A stretch of DNA of 64,000 nucleotides from Shewanella sp. Isolate13. GTDB lineage: Bacteria; Pseudomonadota; Gammaproteobacteria; Enterobacterales; Shewanellaceae. A program made the translations under genes and the position numbers. Below, piece by piece: positions 1 to 9,097 of the stretch. The stretch is taken from the NCBI RefSeq assembly GCF_022398325.1, contig NZ_JAKEVD010000002.1, forward strand, positions 1 to 64,000, read 5' to 3'. A model generated the notes under the pieces. That model had not been told where the DNA came from. It saw only the letters and a list, made by a program, of their open reading frames with translations, and made no database searches. Numbering within the stretch: position 1 is the first letter of the stretch; every line of letters begins with the position of its first letter.

Positions 1-1
1 C

Positions 2-61
2 TATTTGGGTATACCTATAGTGGTAGTTGTAGGTACTGCTGTGGCTGGGTTTTACGTATAA
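2..61 (+). CDS. C-terminus of a hydrophobic protein (partial)
   Basis: The frame beginning at base 2 reads 19 mostly hydrophobic residues (ending VAGFYV) before a TAA at 59-61. It looks like the last transmembrane segment of an integral membrane protein whose body lies to the left. It is too short to assign a family, and the other two forward frames look less protein-like. The call rests only on hydrophobicity and the clean stop. Confidence 0.35.
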   Translation, partial: YLGIPIVVVVGTAVAGFYV

Positions 62-513
62 GTTGTTGTTCTAAATTAGTGTTGTCTATTTTTTATTCTA
101 TCTTTTTTTGAATACCTCATGTTAAGGCTTTGTTGGTTGTTGCGGCGTGGTGGAGAGTGGCGCGGCTATCGTGTTAAACGTTGGATTGAATATTTTTACT
201 AGTTGGTTTTCTTATGCGTTTTTTCTTACTTTAGGTTGATGGTTTAAATAGATTTAAATAGGTTTTAATTATCGGTGAATCTATTTGTTTTAGGCTGTTG
301 TGTTTTTTGTTGTCTTGTATTAGGAGCGTTTGTTGTTAGTGAGGCAATAATATATATAGGGTAATGCTTTTATTATAGGTAATTAAGGTGGCACAGTGGT
401 TGAGCGCTTATAAATGCGGAAATTTAATGATTTTTAATCTAGGACTCAGGTTCATTCATTATAGTGGGGAGTATTTTTTATGTACTTCAATTGTTATAAG
501 AGGGATTTGTACC
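62..513. other. Gene-free, T/G-rich intergenic stretch
   Basis: I see no convincing gene in these 450 bases. The plus strand is strikingly rich in T and G and poor in C, unlike the coding DNA to the right. A short direct repeat of TTTAAATAG lies near 243-262. Around 390-470 there is a weak tRNA-like string (a D-arm-like GGCACAGTGGTTGAGCGC) that cannot be folded into a full tRNA. Confidence 0.4.
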
Positions 514-921
514 TTGGATACACTAAATTCAAAGTCGAGCCGACGTAAACCTTTGATCGTTTTCGTAATCGTCACTTCGATAGTGCTTTTGTTCGCGGCT
601 CTCGTCATGGTGATGCCAAAAGGGTTTAAAGCGACCCATGAAGAGATCGGTACGGGTAAGCCAGCGATTGTTTTTGTCTATGATCCTGGGCTTGCAGTGA
701 GTAATAGCCAAACAGAACAGATGAATGAAGCCCGAGACTACCTAGGTGAGCAGGTGTATTTTCTGATTGCAAGAATGGGGACGCCAGAGGGAGACAAATT
801 GATAGCGACCTATCGAGCCGACTCTGCTGAGTTATTGTTATTCGACCCTGCGGGAAGCCTGATTAAGCGAGATTTTGCAATGAAAACTGCTGGGCAGTTA
901 GTGCAGTGGGTACCTTTGTAA
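514..921 (+). CDS. Membrane-anchored thioredoxin-fold-like protein, unknown function
   Basis: The frame is open from 388, but I start it at the TTG at 514, which follows an AAGAGGGA ribosome-binding site and gives a normal N-terminus: a short basic stretch (KSSRRK), then one transmembrane helix at about residues 14-34. The remaining 100 residues should lie in the periplasm. The pattern is that of a thioredoxin-like fold: a strand (AIVFVYDP), a helix, a strand (VYFLIARM), then LLLFDPAG and a final helix. The Cys-X-X-Cys redox pair is absent, and no Cys follows the membrane anchor, so thiol chemistry is unlikely. It stands alone, with ppnP convergent downstream. The family is not recognised; the fold call is inference from the strand pattern. 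Confidence 0.6.
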   Translation: MDTLNSKSSRRKPLIVFVIVTSIVLLFAALVMVMPKGFKATHEEIGTGKPAIVFVYDPGLAVSNSQTEQMNEARDYLGEQVYFLIARMGTPEGDKLIATYRADSAELLLFDPAGSLIKRDFAMKTAGQLVQWVPL

Positions 922-940
922 CGTGTTTTAGCTGACAAAA

Positions 941-996
941 AACCATCCATGTTAGGCTGTTCAGTGCATAACTGATAAGGCAATCTATGGATGGTT
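941..996. repeat. Inverted repeat between convergent genes
   Basis: AACCATCCAT at 941-950 is the perfect reverse complement of ATGGATGGTT at 987-996, with 36 bases between. It lies just after the stop of the thioredoxin-like gene and could form the base of a 3'-end structure. There is no T-tract. Confidence 0.5.
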
Positions 997-1010
997 GACT
1001 TGTTTAACTG

Positions 1011-1044
1011 CTAACTTGTTTAACCGCTGAGTTAAACAAGTTAG
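1011..1044 (-). terminator. Long 3' hairpin of ppnP (no U-tract)
   Basis: Fourteen perfect base pairs (1011-1024 with 1031-1044) enclose a six-base loop. The ppnP stop codon at 1041-1043 lies inside the stem. No T-run follows on the minus strand, so this may stabilise the mRNA 3' end rather than be a classical intrinsic terminator. Part of the arm is repeated just outside (TTGTTTAAC at 1000-1008). Confidence 0.55.
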
Positions 1045-1322
1045 CCGTAGATGCAAAGGTAAGCAGTTTGGGTCGCAACCTTGACTTGGAACTTAGCATT
1101 GCCGATAACATCAAACTGCTCACCGGCGTTAAAGGTTTGCCATTCAGTTTGGCCGGGCAGCATTACCGTTAGTGCACCTGAGATCACTTGCATTACTTCT
1201 GGTGCTGCGGTACCAAACTCATACTCACCCACTTCCATTACGCCTACAGATGCTGGTTTGTCTGCACCAGCAAAAGAAATAGACTTTACCTGACCTTCAA
1301 AATACTCATTTACAGCTAGCAT
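1041..1322 (-). CDS. ppnP: Pyrimidine/purine nucleoside phosphorylase PpnP (DUF1255)
   Basis: This 93-residue protein matches the whole length of the PpnP/YaiE family, a small cupin. The family phosphorolyses several nucleosides (adenosine, guanosine, uridine, cytidine, thymidine) to base plus ribose-1-phosphate in the cytoplasm. Visible family features are the N-terminal [12 protein letters not shown], the central [13 protein letters not shown], the cupin-like [13 protein letters not shown] and the closing AYLCIYG. A GAGGAAT ribosome-binding site stands just upstream of the ATG. The gene is monocistronic and ends in a long hairpin. The family call is firm; substrate range is taken from the E. 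coli enzyme. Confidence 0.93.
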   Translation of the reverse strand: MLAVNEYFEGQVKSISFAGADKPASVGVMEVGEYEFGTAAPEVMQVISGALTVMLPGQTEWQTFNAGEQFDVIGNAKFQVKVATQTAYLCIYG

Positions 1323-1618
1323 TATTATTCCTCGTGATAAGAATGTTGAACACGGCTAAACAGCCATAGTTTGGGGCTCGTGATTCAACGGCGCGATAGT
1401 ATCTCAATTGTATAAGCACCAAAAGCGGAAATTGGCAGTGTTTATCGATGAATAGCGATGCGTATAAACTAGATGTAAAGTAATGCTGTAGTTGTGATGA
1501 AACAGAGAGCAAGTTTAGGCTGATAGTGAGGTTTGTTATTTAGTTTGAGAGAAGTGAGTAGAGTGAGAGAGGGTAAAGTAACCTGTTTACTTTGCCCTCA
1601 TTAATTAGATAGTGTCAT

Positions 1619-2515
1619 TTAAAATGAGACTCTTACGCTCGCATTATACATATCGACATCATCCGCTATTGTGTAGCCTGCTCCGATAGCAAATTGTTTA
1701 TTGAAATGGTAATAAGCGGACACTGCAAAGGTTGTTTCAGATTGACTATCTATTTCGGCTCGAGCGATTGTTGCTGACGCCTCAAATGACTCTGTGACCA
1801 TAGAGCGAACTCCAACTCCTAATCCGTAACCGTTATCATCGTAGGACTCACTATTTCCTTCCCAAGAGCCTCCAACCTCCCCATATAGATATGATGCCAT
1901 AATGAATAGATCTGTTGTGTCGTTCGCTCCATAACGATACCCGATAGTAGCTGAAGCTTGCTTTATAGTGGCATCGACATTACGCCCTAATACTTCAACA
2001 TCCTCGGAAACCGTATTGTAAGAAACACTTAAAATGACATTATTACCTACTAATGTTGACCCTATTACGCCGTAGCCTTTAGGCTTAACACTTTGATCTA
2101 AACCGTCGATATCGGCTGATAAATAGGCCGCCTCAATATAATTCCAATTTGGGCCGCTAGCCTGATAAGAGGGGGTCGTAGAGGTATCGTAAAACCCCCA
2201 TTTATAATACATATCAGGAGTTTCATTTTGAATACTCAGTTGAGTTTGAATTCTTTCGCCACGAGGTAATTCGTAAAATTCGCAAGCTTTTCCAGTTTGT
2301 GAAGGGCAAACCTTTACATTCATTTTCTCGATGCAGTGACCAATAATTTCAATATCGATATCGTATGAACCTGGCTTTACTTCTTTGGTCTCTAAAGTTT
2401 TTACTTATACGCAGTTTTGACCCTTTGATGTAGTTGGGTTTGTGAAATTAGTTGCCCACGCTTCATTAAAAGTCATGCATAAAAGCAAAACGCCATATAG
2501 TTTGTTGTTAATCAT
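1619..2515 (-). pseudogene. Outer-membrane beta-barrel gene interrupted by one in-frame stop
   Basis: An ATG at 2513-2515 opens a frame with a typical signal peptide (hydrophobic core YGVLLLCM, cleavage near AWA-TN). It stops at TAA 2405-2407 (codon 37), then continues open in the same frame for about 260 codons to 1619. The downstream part has alternating strands rich in Tyr and Gly (GYRYGAN, GYGLGVGVR, AIGAGYTIAD) and ends in Phe, the usual signature of an outer-membrane barrel. The longest uninterrupted reading (from the ATG at 2323) lacks any signal peptide and so would not be exported. No frameshift is needed to restore the gene: one codon is nonsense. It could be a recent mutation, a sequence error, or a stop that is read through. 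The barrel subfamily is not recognised. Confidence 0.7.
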
Positions 2516-2684
2516 AGACAGTCCTTATCTGGCTTCCTTAGTCAAATTATCACGCTCAAGCATAGACTAGCTGTTTGGATAACACTAAAAATTGAATTAG
2601 CCTCGGTACGGTCAAATGAAGTTTTTACTAGTCATAAACGCCTATTTTTCCTCTAACTTCAATGTGTAATGCTAGGCCGTTGCG

Positions 2685-2712
2685 TTGACTTGTTGCGACT
2701 CTGTTATAAAAT
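2685..2712 (+). promoter_or_regulatory. Sigma-70-type promoter of the HD-GYP gene
   Basis: TTGACT at 2685-2690 and TAAAAT at 2707-2712 are separated by 16 bases. Transcription would start about 30 bases before the ATG at 2750. A TTGGAGT ribosome-binding site follows. Confidence 0.55.
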
Positions 2713-2749
2713 GGCCTTTTCAAGGATTGAATAACAGAGTTGGAGTACT

Positions 2750-5700
2750 ATGGGCAGCTTGGGCAAGGTAACTAACCAGCGATTTACCATTCGCGTGACT
2801 GTGGTGGGGATCTTTATCTTGGCCACGGTTTTAACCGCAGCGATAGCCATTAGTTTGCAGTATTACTTTAGTAAGAATATGGCAACCGATGCTGCCGTTA
2901 AGCTCTATAATCATACGGCTAAAAATACCAGTAGCTACCTGACTCAAGTCGATAACCGCGCTATCAATACCGTCCATCTACTTTCAAATTTCGATCTACC
3001 CGTGATAAATGGTGCTTTTGATCCTGAAGTGAGACAGGCATTTGCCGATGTCATGCAGATCAACCCCCTGTTTTATGGCATCTATGTGGGTATGCCCAAT
3101 GGCGATTTCTATGAGCTGATTAACTTGAATGCTCACCCTATCATTCGCACCCAATTAAATGCTTCCCACTTAGATCGTTGGGTGCTGATTAGCATCAGTG
3201 GTGAAGGAAGGTTACGCCAAAAAGAGCAGGCTTACTTCGATGAGCAATTTAATCTACGTGTAAGCCACATTAAGCCGAGTGAGTATGATGCTAGAGTCAG
3301 ACCTTGGTTTGTCGATGCCCATACCCAAGCCGTTTCTAAGACAGAGCCTTACCTGTTCCAACACCTGCAGTCTCCTGGACAAACCTACTCGATAAAACTG
3401 GGCGATAGCGGGATCGTGCTTGCCTTAGATATTGCGCTTTCAAGCATGTCAGACTACCTCGTTGTGCAAGCAGAGGATGAAAAGGAGATCACAGATAAAA
3501 AAATCTATCTTTATAAGCAGAGTGGCGAGTTGATCGCATCGAACCAAGATAGAAAAATAGGGGGTGAAATACCTGAGTCTAAACCGCTAGCCCTAACAGC
3601 GAAACAGCGAGCCTTGGTAGAAAACACTGAGCCATTATTGGTGTCTAATGAAACCGATTGGGCGCCGATCGATTTTGCAATATCTGGCATGCCCCAAGGT
3701 TATAGTGTCGACTTGTTAAACCTAGTTGCAGATATGACAGGTTTAGAACTGCACTATATCAATGGTTTTAGCTGGAAAGAGCTGACCGAGAGCTATAAAG
3801 CCGGTGAGCTCGATATGCTGCACTCTGTGATTAAAACCGATGAGACCAGCTTACTCGGTGAGTTTAGTGAGCCGTTTTTGAAGCTTCCTTATGCCTTGGT
3901 TACCCAGCAAGGCATGGCTGAAATTACTCATATTGAGCAGTTAAATGGTAAGCAAGTCGCTATTCCTAGTGGCTGGTCGATTGTCGAAGTCATTCGAAAA
4001 CATTATCCACAAATCGAGATAGTAGAGATGGCCTCTACTTACGAGATACTACATGCGGTTGAAGAGGGCGAGGTTTATGCGGCCCTCGATAGCAGTATTA
4101 TTTTGCATTACACGGCTAATCAGTTTTTTGTCGAACATATTCAGTACCATGAGCAGCTCGACTTTTCACCGATAGAACTCAATACGGCTTTACATGTTGT
4201 GATGCCAAGTGAGGACTCGGCCATTATTGAGGTGATAAATCTAGCGCTTGCCAATATCACCCCAGAGCAAAATCAGGCATTAAGATCTAAGTGGTTTGGC
4301 GAGGGAGTAAAGCAGACCCTACTGACCCAGGGAACCGTTCCTTTTGAGGCGCTTATCGATATAGCTCGAGATCCGAGTCATCAGAACAGATTGATCCGCC
4401 GTGAGTTAAATGGTGTCGAGGAATTTCTGTATGTGACTCCGTTTGGTGACGCTTCCGCGGGGAGGCAAGAGTATTTCGCCATTGTGGTACCAACTAAGCA
4501 GCTACTGGCAACCAGTGTTGAAAAGGTACAGCAATCGATTCTGCTCACCAGTATCTGTTTATTGATTATCTTGCCGGTATCTTGGTTGTTCTCATCGCCA
4601 ATTATTCGTCCGGTAAAATTGCTGGCCATCGAAAATGACAAGATCAAAAACCGTCAATACGATGAGGTGAAGCGGGTCGAAACCAACATTAAAGAACTGG
4701 ATGAATTGGCACACTCTATGATGGAGATGTCGAGTTCGATTAAGGCCCATGAAGAGAACCAAAAGGAGTTGATGGAGTCCTTTATCAAGCTCATTGCACA
4801 AGCGATCGATGATAAGTCCCCCTATACTGCAGGCCACTGTAACCGTGTACCTGAGCTGGGTTTGATGTTGGCTCAGGCAGTTGAGCACTCTGATCAGGCT
4901 CCTTTTAAAGACTTTAAGTTTCATTCGGCCGATGAACACCGAGAATTTAGAATCGCGGCTTGGCTGCACGATTGTGGCAAGATCACGACTCCCGAATATA
5001 TCGTCGATAAGGGCACTAAGCTCGAAGCGGTATATAACCGAATTCACGAAGTGCGGATGCGCTTTGAGGTGTTATGGCGTGATGTCGAGATTGATTATCT
5101 TAAGCGAAGTTCCTCAGGGGATGAGCCCAATGAGTTTTATCTTGCCGAACTGGCTGAACGTCGAGCTCAGCTGCTCGCTGATTTTGAGTTTATTGCCAAG
5201 GCTAATGTCGGAGGCGAGTTTATGGGGCAGGAGGCTAAAGAGCGCTTGGCTCAGCTTGCCAAGACGACTTGGCAGCGTCACTTCGACGATAGGCTTGGCC
5301 TCTCTCCTGTGGAGGAGCTCAATCTTAGTGATCAAGGAGTCGAGGTGAGTTATCCGGTCACTGAGCCATTGTTAAGAGATAAGCCTGAGCACATCATCAA
5401 GCGGATCAATAAGGTGGAGTTTGACCCTAAGTTTGGTATTAAGATGGCGATCCCTGAGCATCAATATAACTTAGGCGAACTCTATAACCTCACTATCTCT
5501 CGCGGTACCTTGACCACAGAAGACAGGTTTAAGATTAATGAGCATGTCACCAGTACCATTAAGATGCTGGAGAACTTACCGTTCCCACCAGAGCTTGCAA
5601 GGGTTCCGCGTTATGCTTCGACTCACCATGAAACCTTAAAAGGCACGGGCTATCCGCGTAAACTCAGCGCCGAAGACCTGTCGATCCCAGAGCGGATCTT

Positions 5701-5953
5701 GGTGATTGCCGATATTTTTGAGGCGTTAACGGCGGCCGATAGACCCTATAAGAAGGCTAAACCTCTTAGCGTTGCCATCGATATCCTGCATAAGATGGCA
5801 TTGGATGAGCATCTGGATATGGATATCTTCAAGCTATTCCTCTCAAGCGGGATCTATCTGGAATACGCTAATAAATTTCTCGCGCCAGCACAGATCAACG
5901 AGGTAGATATCGCCAAGTACTTACAGTCAGATCTCCTGAGTAAGAGTGCTTAG
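2750..5953 (+). CDS. Membrane HD-GYP phosphodiesterase with Cache and nested solute-binding sensor
   Basis: This 1067-residue inner-membrane sensor probably hydrolyses cyclic-di-GMP. In order: a transmembrane helix (about 16-40); a Cache-type periplasmic domain; a family-3 solute-binding domain (about 285-525); a further Cache-like strand set; a second transmembrane helix (about 590-615); a HAMP-like linker; and an HD-GYP output from about 680. The output shows HDCGK near residue 740 and HHE near 959, followed by KGTGYP, where most family members have DG-GYP. About 150 extra residues separate the HD motif from the second half. Because Cache-like sequence flanks the binding domain on both sides, that domain seems inserted into the sensor. 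The gene is transcribed alone. The ligand is unknown, and activity despite the altered GYP motif is inference. Confidence 0.85.
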   Translation: MGSLGKVTNQRFTIRVTVVGIFILATVLTAAIAISLQYYFSKNMATDAAVKLYNHTAKNTSSYLTQVDNRAINTVHLLSNFDLPVINGAFDPEVRQAFADVMQINPLFYGIYVGMPNGDFYELINLNAHPIIRTQLNASHLDRWVLISISGEGRLRQKEQAYFDEQFNLRVSHIKPSEYDARVRPWFVDAHTQAVSKTEPYLFQHLQSPGQTYSIKLGDSGIVLALDIALSSMSDYLVVQAEDEKEITDKKIYLYKQSGELIASNQDRKIGGEIPESKPLALTAKQRALVENTEPLLVSNETDWAPIDFAISGMPQGYSVDLLNLVADMTGLELHYINGFSWKELTESYKAGELDMLHSVIKTDETSLLGEFSEPFLKLPYALVTQQGMAEITHIEQLNGKQVAIPSGWSIVEVIRKHYPQIEIVEMASTYEILHAVEEGEVYAALDSSIILHYTANQFFVEHIQYHEQLDFSPIELNTALHVVMPSEDSAIIEVINLALANITPEQNQALRSKWFGEGVKQTLLTQGTVPFEALIDIARDPSHQNRLIRRELNGVEEFLYVTPFGDASAGRQEYFAIVVPTKQLLATSVEKVQQSILLTSICLLIILPVSWLFSSPIIRPVKLLAIENDKIKNRQYDEVKRVETNIKELDELAHSMMEMSSSIKAHEENQKELMESFIKLIAQAIDDKSPYTAGHCNRVPELGLMLAQAVEHSDQAPFKDFKFHSADEHREFRIAAWLHDCGKITTPEYIVDKGTKLEAVYNRIHEVRMRFEVLWRDVEIDYLKRSSSGDEPNEFYLAELAERRAQLLADFEFIAKANVGGEFMGQEAKERLAQLAKTTWQRHFDDRLGLSPVEELNLSDQGVEVSYPVTEPLLRDKPEHIIKRINKVEFDPKFGIKMAIPEHQYNLGELYNLTISRGTLTTEDRFKINEHVTSTIKMLENLPFPPELARVPRYASTHHETLKGTGYPRKLSAEDLSIPERILVIADIFEALTAADRPYKKAKPLSVAIDILHKMALDEHLDMDIFKLFLSSGIYLEYANKFLAPAQINEVDIAKYLQSDLLSKSA

Positions 5954-6149
5954 ATAGCGAGTGCAGAGACGACAGCCAAGCTCTACTTCTGAGAGGGCTT
6001 GGCTGTTTCTATAATTAAGTTAACCAGTTATCTGTGGATTAATGGCTGATTAATCCTTAATCAAAAAAAGTCATTGTTGAATACGCTTGTAGTGGTAGAA
6101 TGCCGCCTCTTAATTCCTCCCATTACCTTGGTTACTGATTAGAGTATTT

Positions 6150-7316
6150 ATGAAACGGATTTTATTGTTAACCCTGTGCGCTTTTTCTAATTTGGCCATC
6201 GCTGTAGAACCTCTGTTTGACACCCCTAAAGATATGCAACCGACTTGGGTCGATGACATCTTGTCTGTGTTTGGCGCCGACGGTGAGTTTGACCAGAGTA
6301 AGCCTATCGATATGAGCTACTTGCCAACGGCGTACTACACACCGGAGAAGAAGTTTGGCGTGGGGTTGTTAATGGTGGGGCTATATAAAACCGATGGCTC
6401 GGCGAGCGATGAGCAGCCGTCATCCTTGGTATTGAACTCCTTTGTTTCGATGAATAACTCTTACGGTGTTGAAGTTGAAAACATGACCTTCTTCAACGGT
6501 GGTAAGCAGCGTTTACAGCTAGGATTAGAGCTGCATAACGAAGCCGCGGTTTATTACGGTCAGGGCATAGAGCAAGGCAATATTGACGCTAATCATCATG
6601 AGTTCGAGGAGCATTTATATAGCTTCAAGCCGCGCTGGATGACAGAGGTTGCCGACAACTATTTTCTCGGTGTTGGGGCGGATTTTACCTACGCCAGTGC
6701 TGAAAAATTAGAGCTGGTTGAAACGGGGATACCTGTGGATTCAGCCGATATTTTGCCAAACAATTTTAGCTCGGGTGTGGTGGTGACCAGCATCTATGAT
6801 TCCCGCGATTACCGTTTAAATGCCACCAAAGGTTGGTTGTTCCAAATCGATGCTGGCCTATATCAAAATGACGAGTATTCAAGCTTTTCGACTTATGATC
6901 TTGAGCTCGCTAACTATATCGATCTGAGCTCAACCTCGCTGTTGAGTTCGGCGCCGGGACTTATCGCATGGCAAGTCCAGGGGCACTTTACCGATGGCGA
7001 TGTACCCTGGAATATGTTGCCTGACTTAGGCGGCTCAGGCGCGATGCGTGGCTATATTAAGGGTCGCTACCGTGATAAGCAGATGATGATGGGCCAAGTA
7101 GAATACCGCCTACCTATCTTCCAGCGCTATGGCATGGTGTTTTGGGGCGGCGTAGGCAGCGTGGCGTCTAAGGTGAGCGATCTTAATGAAGAGTTGTTGA
7201 CCTCATACGGCACAGGTTTCCGATTTAAAATAAAAGATAACATTAACTTACGTCTCGATATTGGTGTGGGCGAGAACGAAACGAACTTCTACCTCAATGT
7301 GAACGAAGTATTCTAA
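6150..7316 (+). CDS. Omp85/BamA-type outer-membrane barrel protein (surface antigen D15 family)
   Basis: A 388-residue protein with a cleavable signal peptide (to about residue 18, LAIA-VE) and a beta-rich body. Near residue 300 it carries SGAMRGYIKGRYRDK, which matches the conserved (V/I)RG(F/Y) loop motif of the Omp85 barrel. It has no POTRA repeats, so it resembles the short stand-alone barrels (Pfam Bac_surface_Ag) rather than BamA or TamA. It ends in Phe, as barrel proteins do. The next gene starts two bases after its stop, so the two are probably co-transcribed. Family known; cargo or function unknown. Confidence 0.8.
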   Translation: MKRILLLTLCAFSNLAIAVEPLFDTPKDMQPTWVDDILSVFGADGEFDQSKPIDMSYLPTAYYTPEKKFGVGLLMVGLYKTDGSASDEQPSSLVLNSFVSMNNSYGVEVENMTFFNGGKQRLQLGLELHNEAAVYYGQGIEQGNIDANHHEFEEHLYSFKPRWMTEVADNYFLGVGADFTYASAEKLELVETGIPVDSADILPNNFSSGVVVTSIYDSRDYRLNATKGWLFQIDAGLYQNDEYSSFSTYDLELANYIDLSSTSLLSSAPGLIAWQVQGHFTDGDVPWNMLPDLGGSGAMRGYIKGRYRDKQMMMGQVEYRLPIFQRYGMVFWGGVGSVASKVSDLNEELLTSYGTGFRFKIKDNINLRLDIGVGENETNFYLNVNEVF

Positions 7317-7318
7317 TT

Positions 7319-8110
7319 ATGGTGGGATTATTCGTTTGTGTGTCTAAGCGTCTCTCTATAAAAGCGTTAGGGCTAGCGTCTGTGCTAGCTCCTGTACTCG
7401 CTTCTATATTAGTGCTGAGCCATGGTGCTTACGCTGTCGAGGCCTCAGGTCAAAAAGTATCGCAGCAAGCGCCAGAGCAGTGTAGCCGCAGCGCCGACTA
7501 TGATATTTACCTCAGTGGGATCCATACCGGTACCATGAGTCGAACCGAGACTTGGTCTGGTAAAACCGCTGTGGTGACCTCAAACAGTCAGGCCAGCATC
7601 TTAGGCATAGGCACTCAGTATCAGCAACGTGCTGAGTTAGCTTGGTCGAATGTCAGTGATGAGTGGATAACTGAAAAGTTTCATCAGAAGGTGACAGGCT
7701 TTCGCGCCCGAGATATGCAGGCCAGCTTTAGCGATAACGGTCGTGTGTCTAAGGTCGATGTCGATGGTGATATTGAAAACTACTGCTCAGATGATGCTGC
7801 GCTGCGAGATGTTGACACCTTGGCGATTCAAATTCGTGAATACCTGCTCCAAGGTCGAAAACAATTTCGTTTAATCAGACAGGCTTCTGATGCAATTGAA
7901 CCTTATCAGTTCTATGTGCAACAACCACTGACAAAGAATATTGCGCCCTTTGGCGAGCTAAGCTTAATTCCTGTTAAGCAAACTGGCTCCGAAGAGGTGA
8001 CCTACTACTTTGCCCCTGAGATGGATTATCAGCTAATACAGGCCTATTACCACGGCATCATACTTCGTGGTCTTATCGAGCTTAATCAATACCGCTCCAC
8101 TTGTGAATAG
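7319..8110 (+). CDS. DUF3108 family periplasmic protein
   Basis: A 263-residue exported protein with a long N-terminal hydrophobic segment (about 12-40) acting as a signal peptide. The body fits DUF3108: an opening DYDIYLSG-H-G strand, repeated short beta-strands, and the FRLIRQASDAIEPYQFYVQ region. Members are secreted beta-rich proteins of unknown role. It begins two bases after the Omp85-like barrel gene, suggesting a joint envelope function. A later start is possible because the first residues are unusually hydrophobic. Confidence 0.75.
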   Translation: MVGLFVCVSKRLSIKALGLASVLAPVLASILVLSHGAYAVEASGQKVSQQAPEQCSRSADYDIYLSGIHTGTMSRTETWSGKTAVVTSNSQASILGIGTQYQQRAELAWSNVSDEWITEKFHQKVTGFRARDMQASFSDNGRVSKVDVDGDIENYCSDDAALRDVDTLAIQIREYLLQGRKQFRLIRQASDAIEPYQFYVQQPLTKNIAPFGELSLIPVKQTGSEEVTYYFAPEMDYQLIQAYYHGIILRGLIELNQYRSTCE

Positions 8111-8163
8111 ATAGCCAATCAGCTTTTATCCTGACTGGCATCTGTTTGAATAAATTATATTTA

Positions 8164-9033
8164 TCAGTCGACTGTTTGATGGGGAACCACAAGCACATTA
8201 CTGCGGATCCGGGTTAAAATAGATTCGGCCGTATTGCCTACGATATAGCCCAGTATGCCTTGTCGTTGGCGTGCGCCCATGACTAAATACTCTGCTTTTA
8301 AACGACAACTTAATTCAAACAGACACATGTCGGCATCTCCCGCCAGAATATGTACACGATCTTGTTCGAGTCCTATTTTTTCAATTTCTTGCTGATGTTT
8401 TTGATAGGCTTCTTTAATGAGGCTGCGACTATTTACCAGATCCATATCGCGCAAGACTTTAGGTAAACGGATCACAAAGCCTAGATGTAGCTCGTAACCC
8501 GTGGCGGTTGCAAGTCGATTCGCTTGCATGATGATGGCTTGGTTGAGTGCTTGTTTCGATGCATCATTAGTCCCTAGATCTATGGCCATTAAAATAGACT
8601 TTACTCGATTAAGGGGGTTATTACTCAGTAGCATGAGCGGCACCTTAGTATGACGAATAAGCTGCCAATCTGCGGGAAGAAAATGTGCCGACTCATGAAT
8701 TGATTTTAGCATCATGGCGTAATCATCTGGGTGGGCTTTTTTGCAAGCGTGCTCACTCAAATTTTTACACCAGAGGGTGGTAGAAGGTGTGTTGCTGGCC
8801 TTGAGTTGCGCTAATGTGTTTTGCACATAGGCTTCATCTTCAGCCAATATTTGGGCTCGTACCGATGCCGCGATTCTAGGGTTATAATAGGCGTCTCCGC
8901 TAAGCGATTCGTAACTGTAGTTCATTACCTCCGGCTGTAAACCTAATTGATTGGCGAGCAAAATCCCTGCCGCGATTGCATCCGTTTGTTGCTGATGCTT
9001 TTGTGAAATTATAAACAGCCTATTCATGTGCAT
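8164..9033 (-). CDS. Universal stress protein, UspE-like
   Basis: At 289 residues this is about twice the size of a single Usp domain, as in UspE. The second half (about 140-286) is a clear Usp domain: ILMAIDLG at its start, and near the end the ATP-binding G-x2-x-G loop region (MGARQRQG-LGY-VGNTAESIL) followed by VLVVPH. The first half is degenerate and keeps only the general alternating pattern. Such proteins act in stress survival, motility and redox adaptation. An FNR-like site lies about 55 bases upstream of the start, which fits the known oxygen control of Usp genes. Monocistronic. Confidence 0.85.
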   Translation of the reverse strand: MHMNRLFIISQKHQQQTDAIAAGILLANQLGLQPEVMNYSYESLSGDAYYNPRIAASVRAQILAEDEAYVQNTLAQLKASNTPSTTLWCKNLSEHACKKAHPDDYAMMLKSIHESAHFLPADWQLIRHTKVPLMLLSNNPLNRVKSILMAIDLGTNDASKQALNQAIIMQANRLATATGYELHLGFVIRLPKVLRDMDLVNSRSLIKEAYQKHQQEIEKIGLEQDRVHILAGDADMCLFELSCRLKAEYLVMGARQRQGILGYIVGNTAESILTRIRSNVLVVPHQTVD

Positions 9034-9083
9034 CCCCTTAGCATTGTCGATAATTCAAAATACCAAAAGGTGATATTTACTCC

Positions 9084-9097
9084 TTGATCTTTATCAT
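9084..9097 (-). promoter_or_regulatory. FNR/EtrA-like binding site upstream of the usp gene
   Basis: TTGAT CTTT ATCAT matches the FNR consensus TTGAT-N4-ATCAA at nine of ten positions. It is centred about 57 bases before the Usp start codon. The match is seen in the sequence; regulation is inferred. Confidence 0.5.

Noticed and set aside
388-475. tRNA-like string (D-arm-like GGCACAGTGGTTGAGCGC, later GGTTCATTC)
   Set aside because: No acceptor or anticodon stem can be formed at the right spacing.
1306-1512. 68-codon minus-strand ORF upstream of ppnP
   Set aside because: It overlaps the ppnP start and its ribosome-binding site, and shows no recognisable sequence; the region is more likely the promoter.
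4592-5047. 151-codon minus-strand ORF
   Set aside because: Lies wholly inside the HD-GYP gene on the other strand and has no family-like sequence; a shadow frame.
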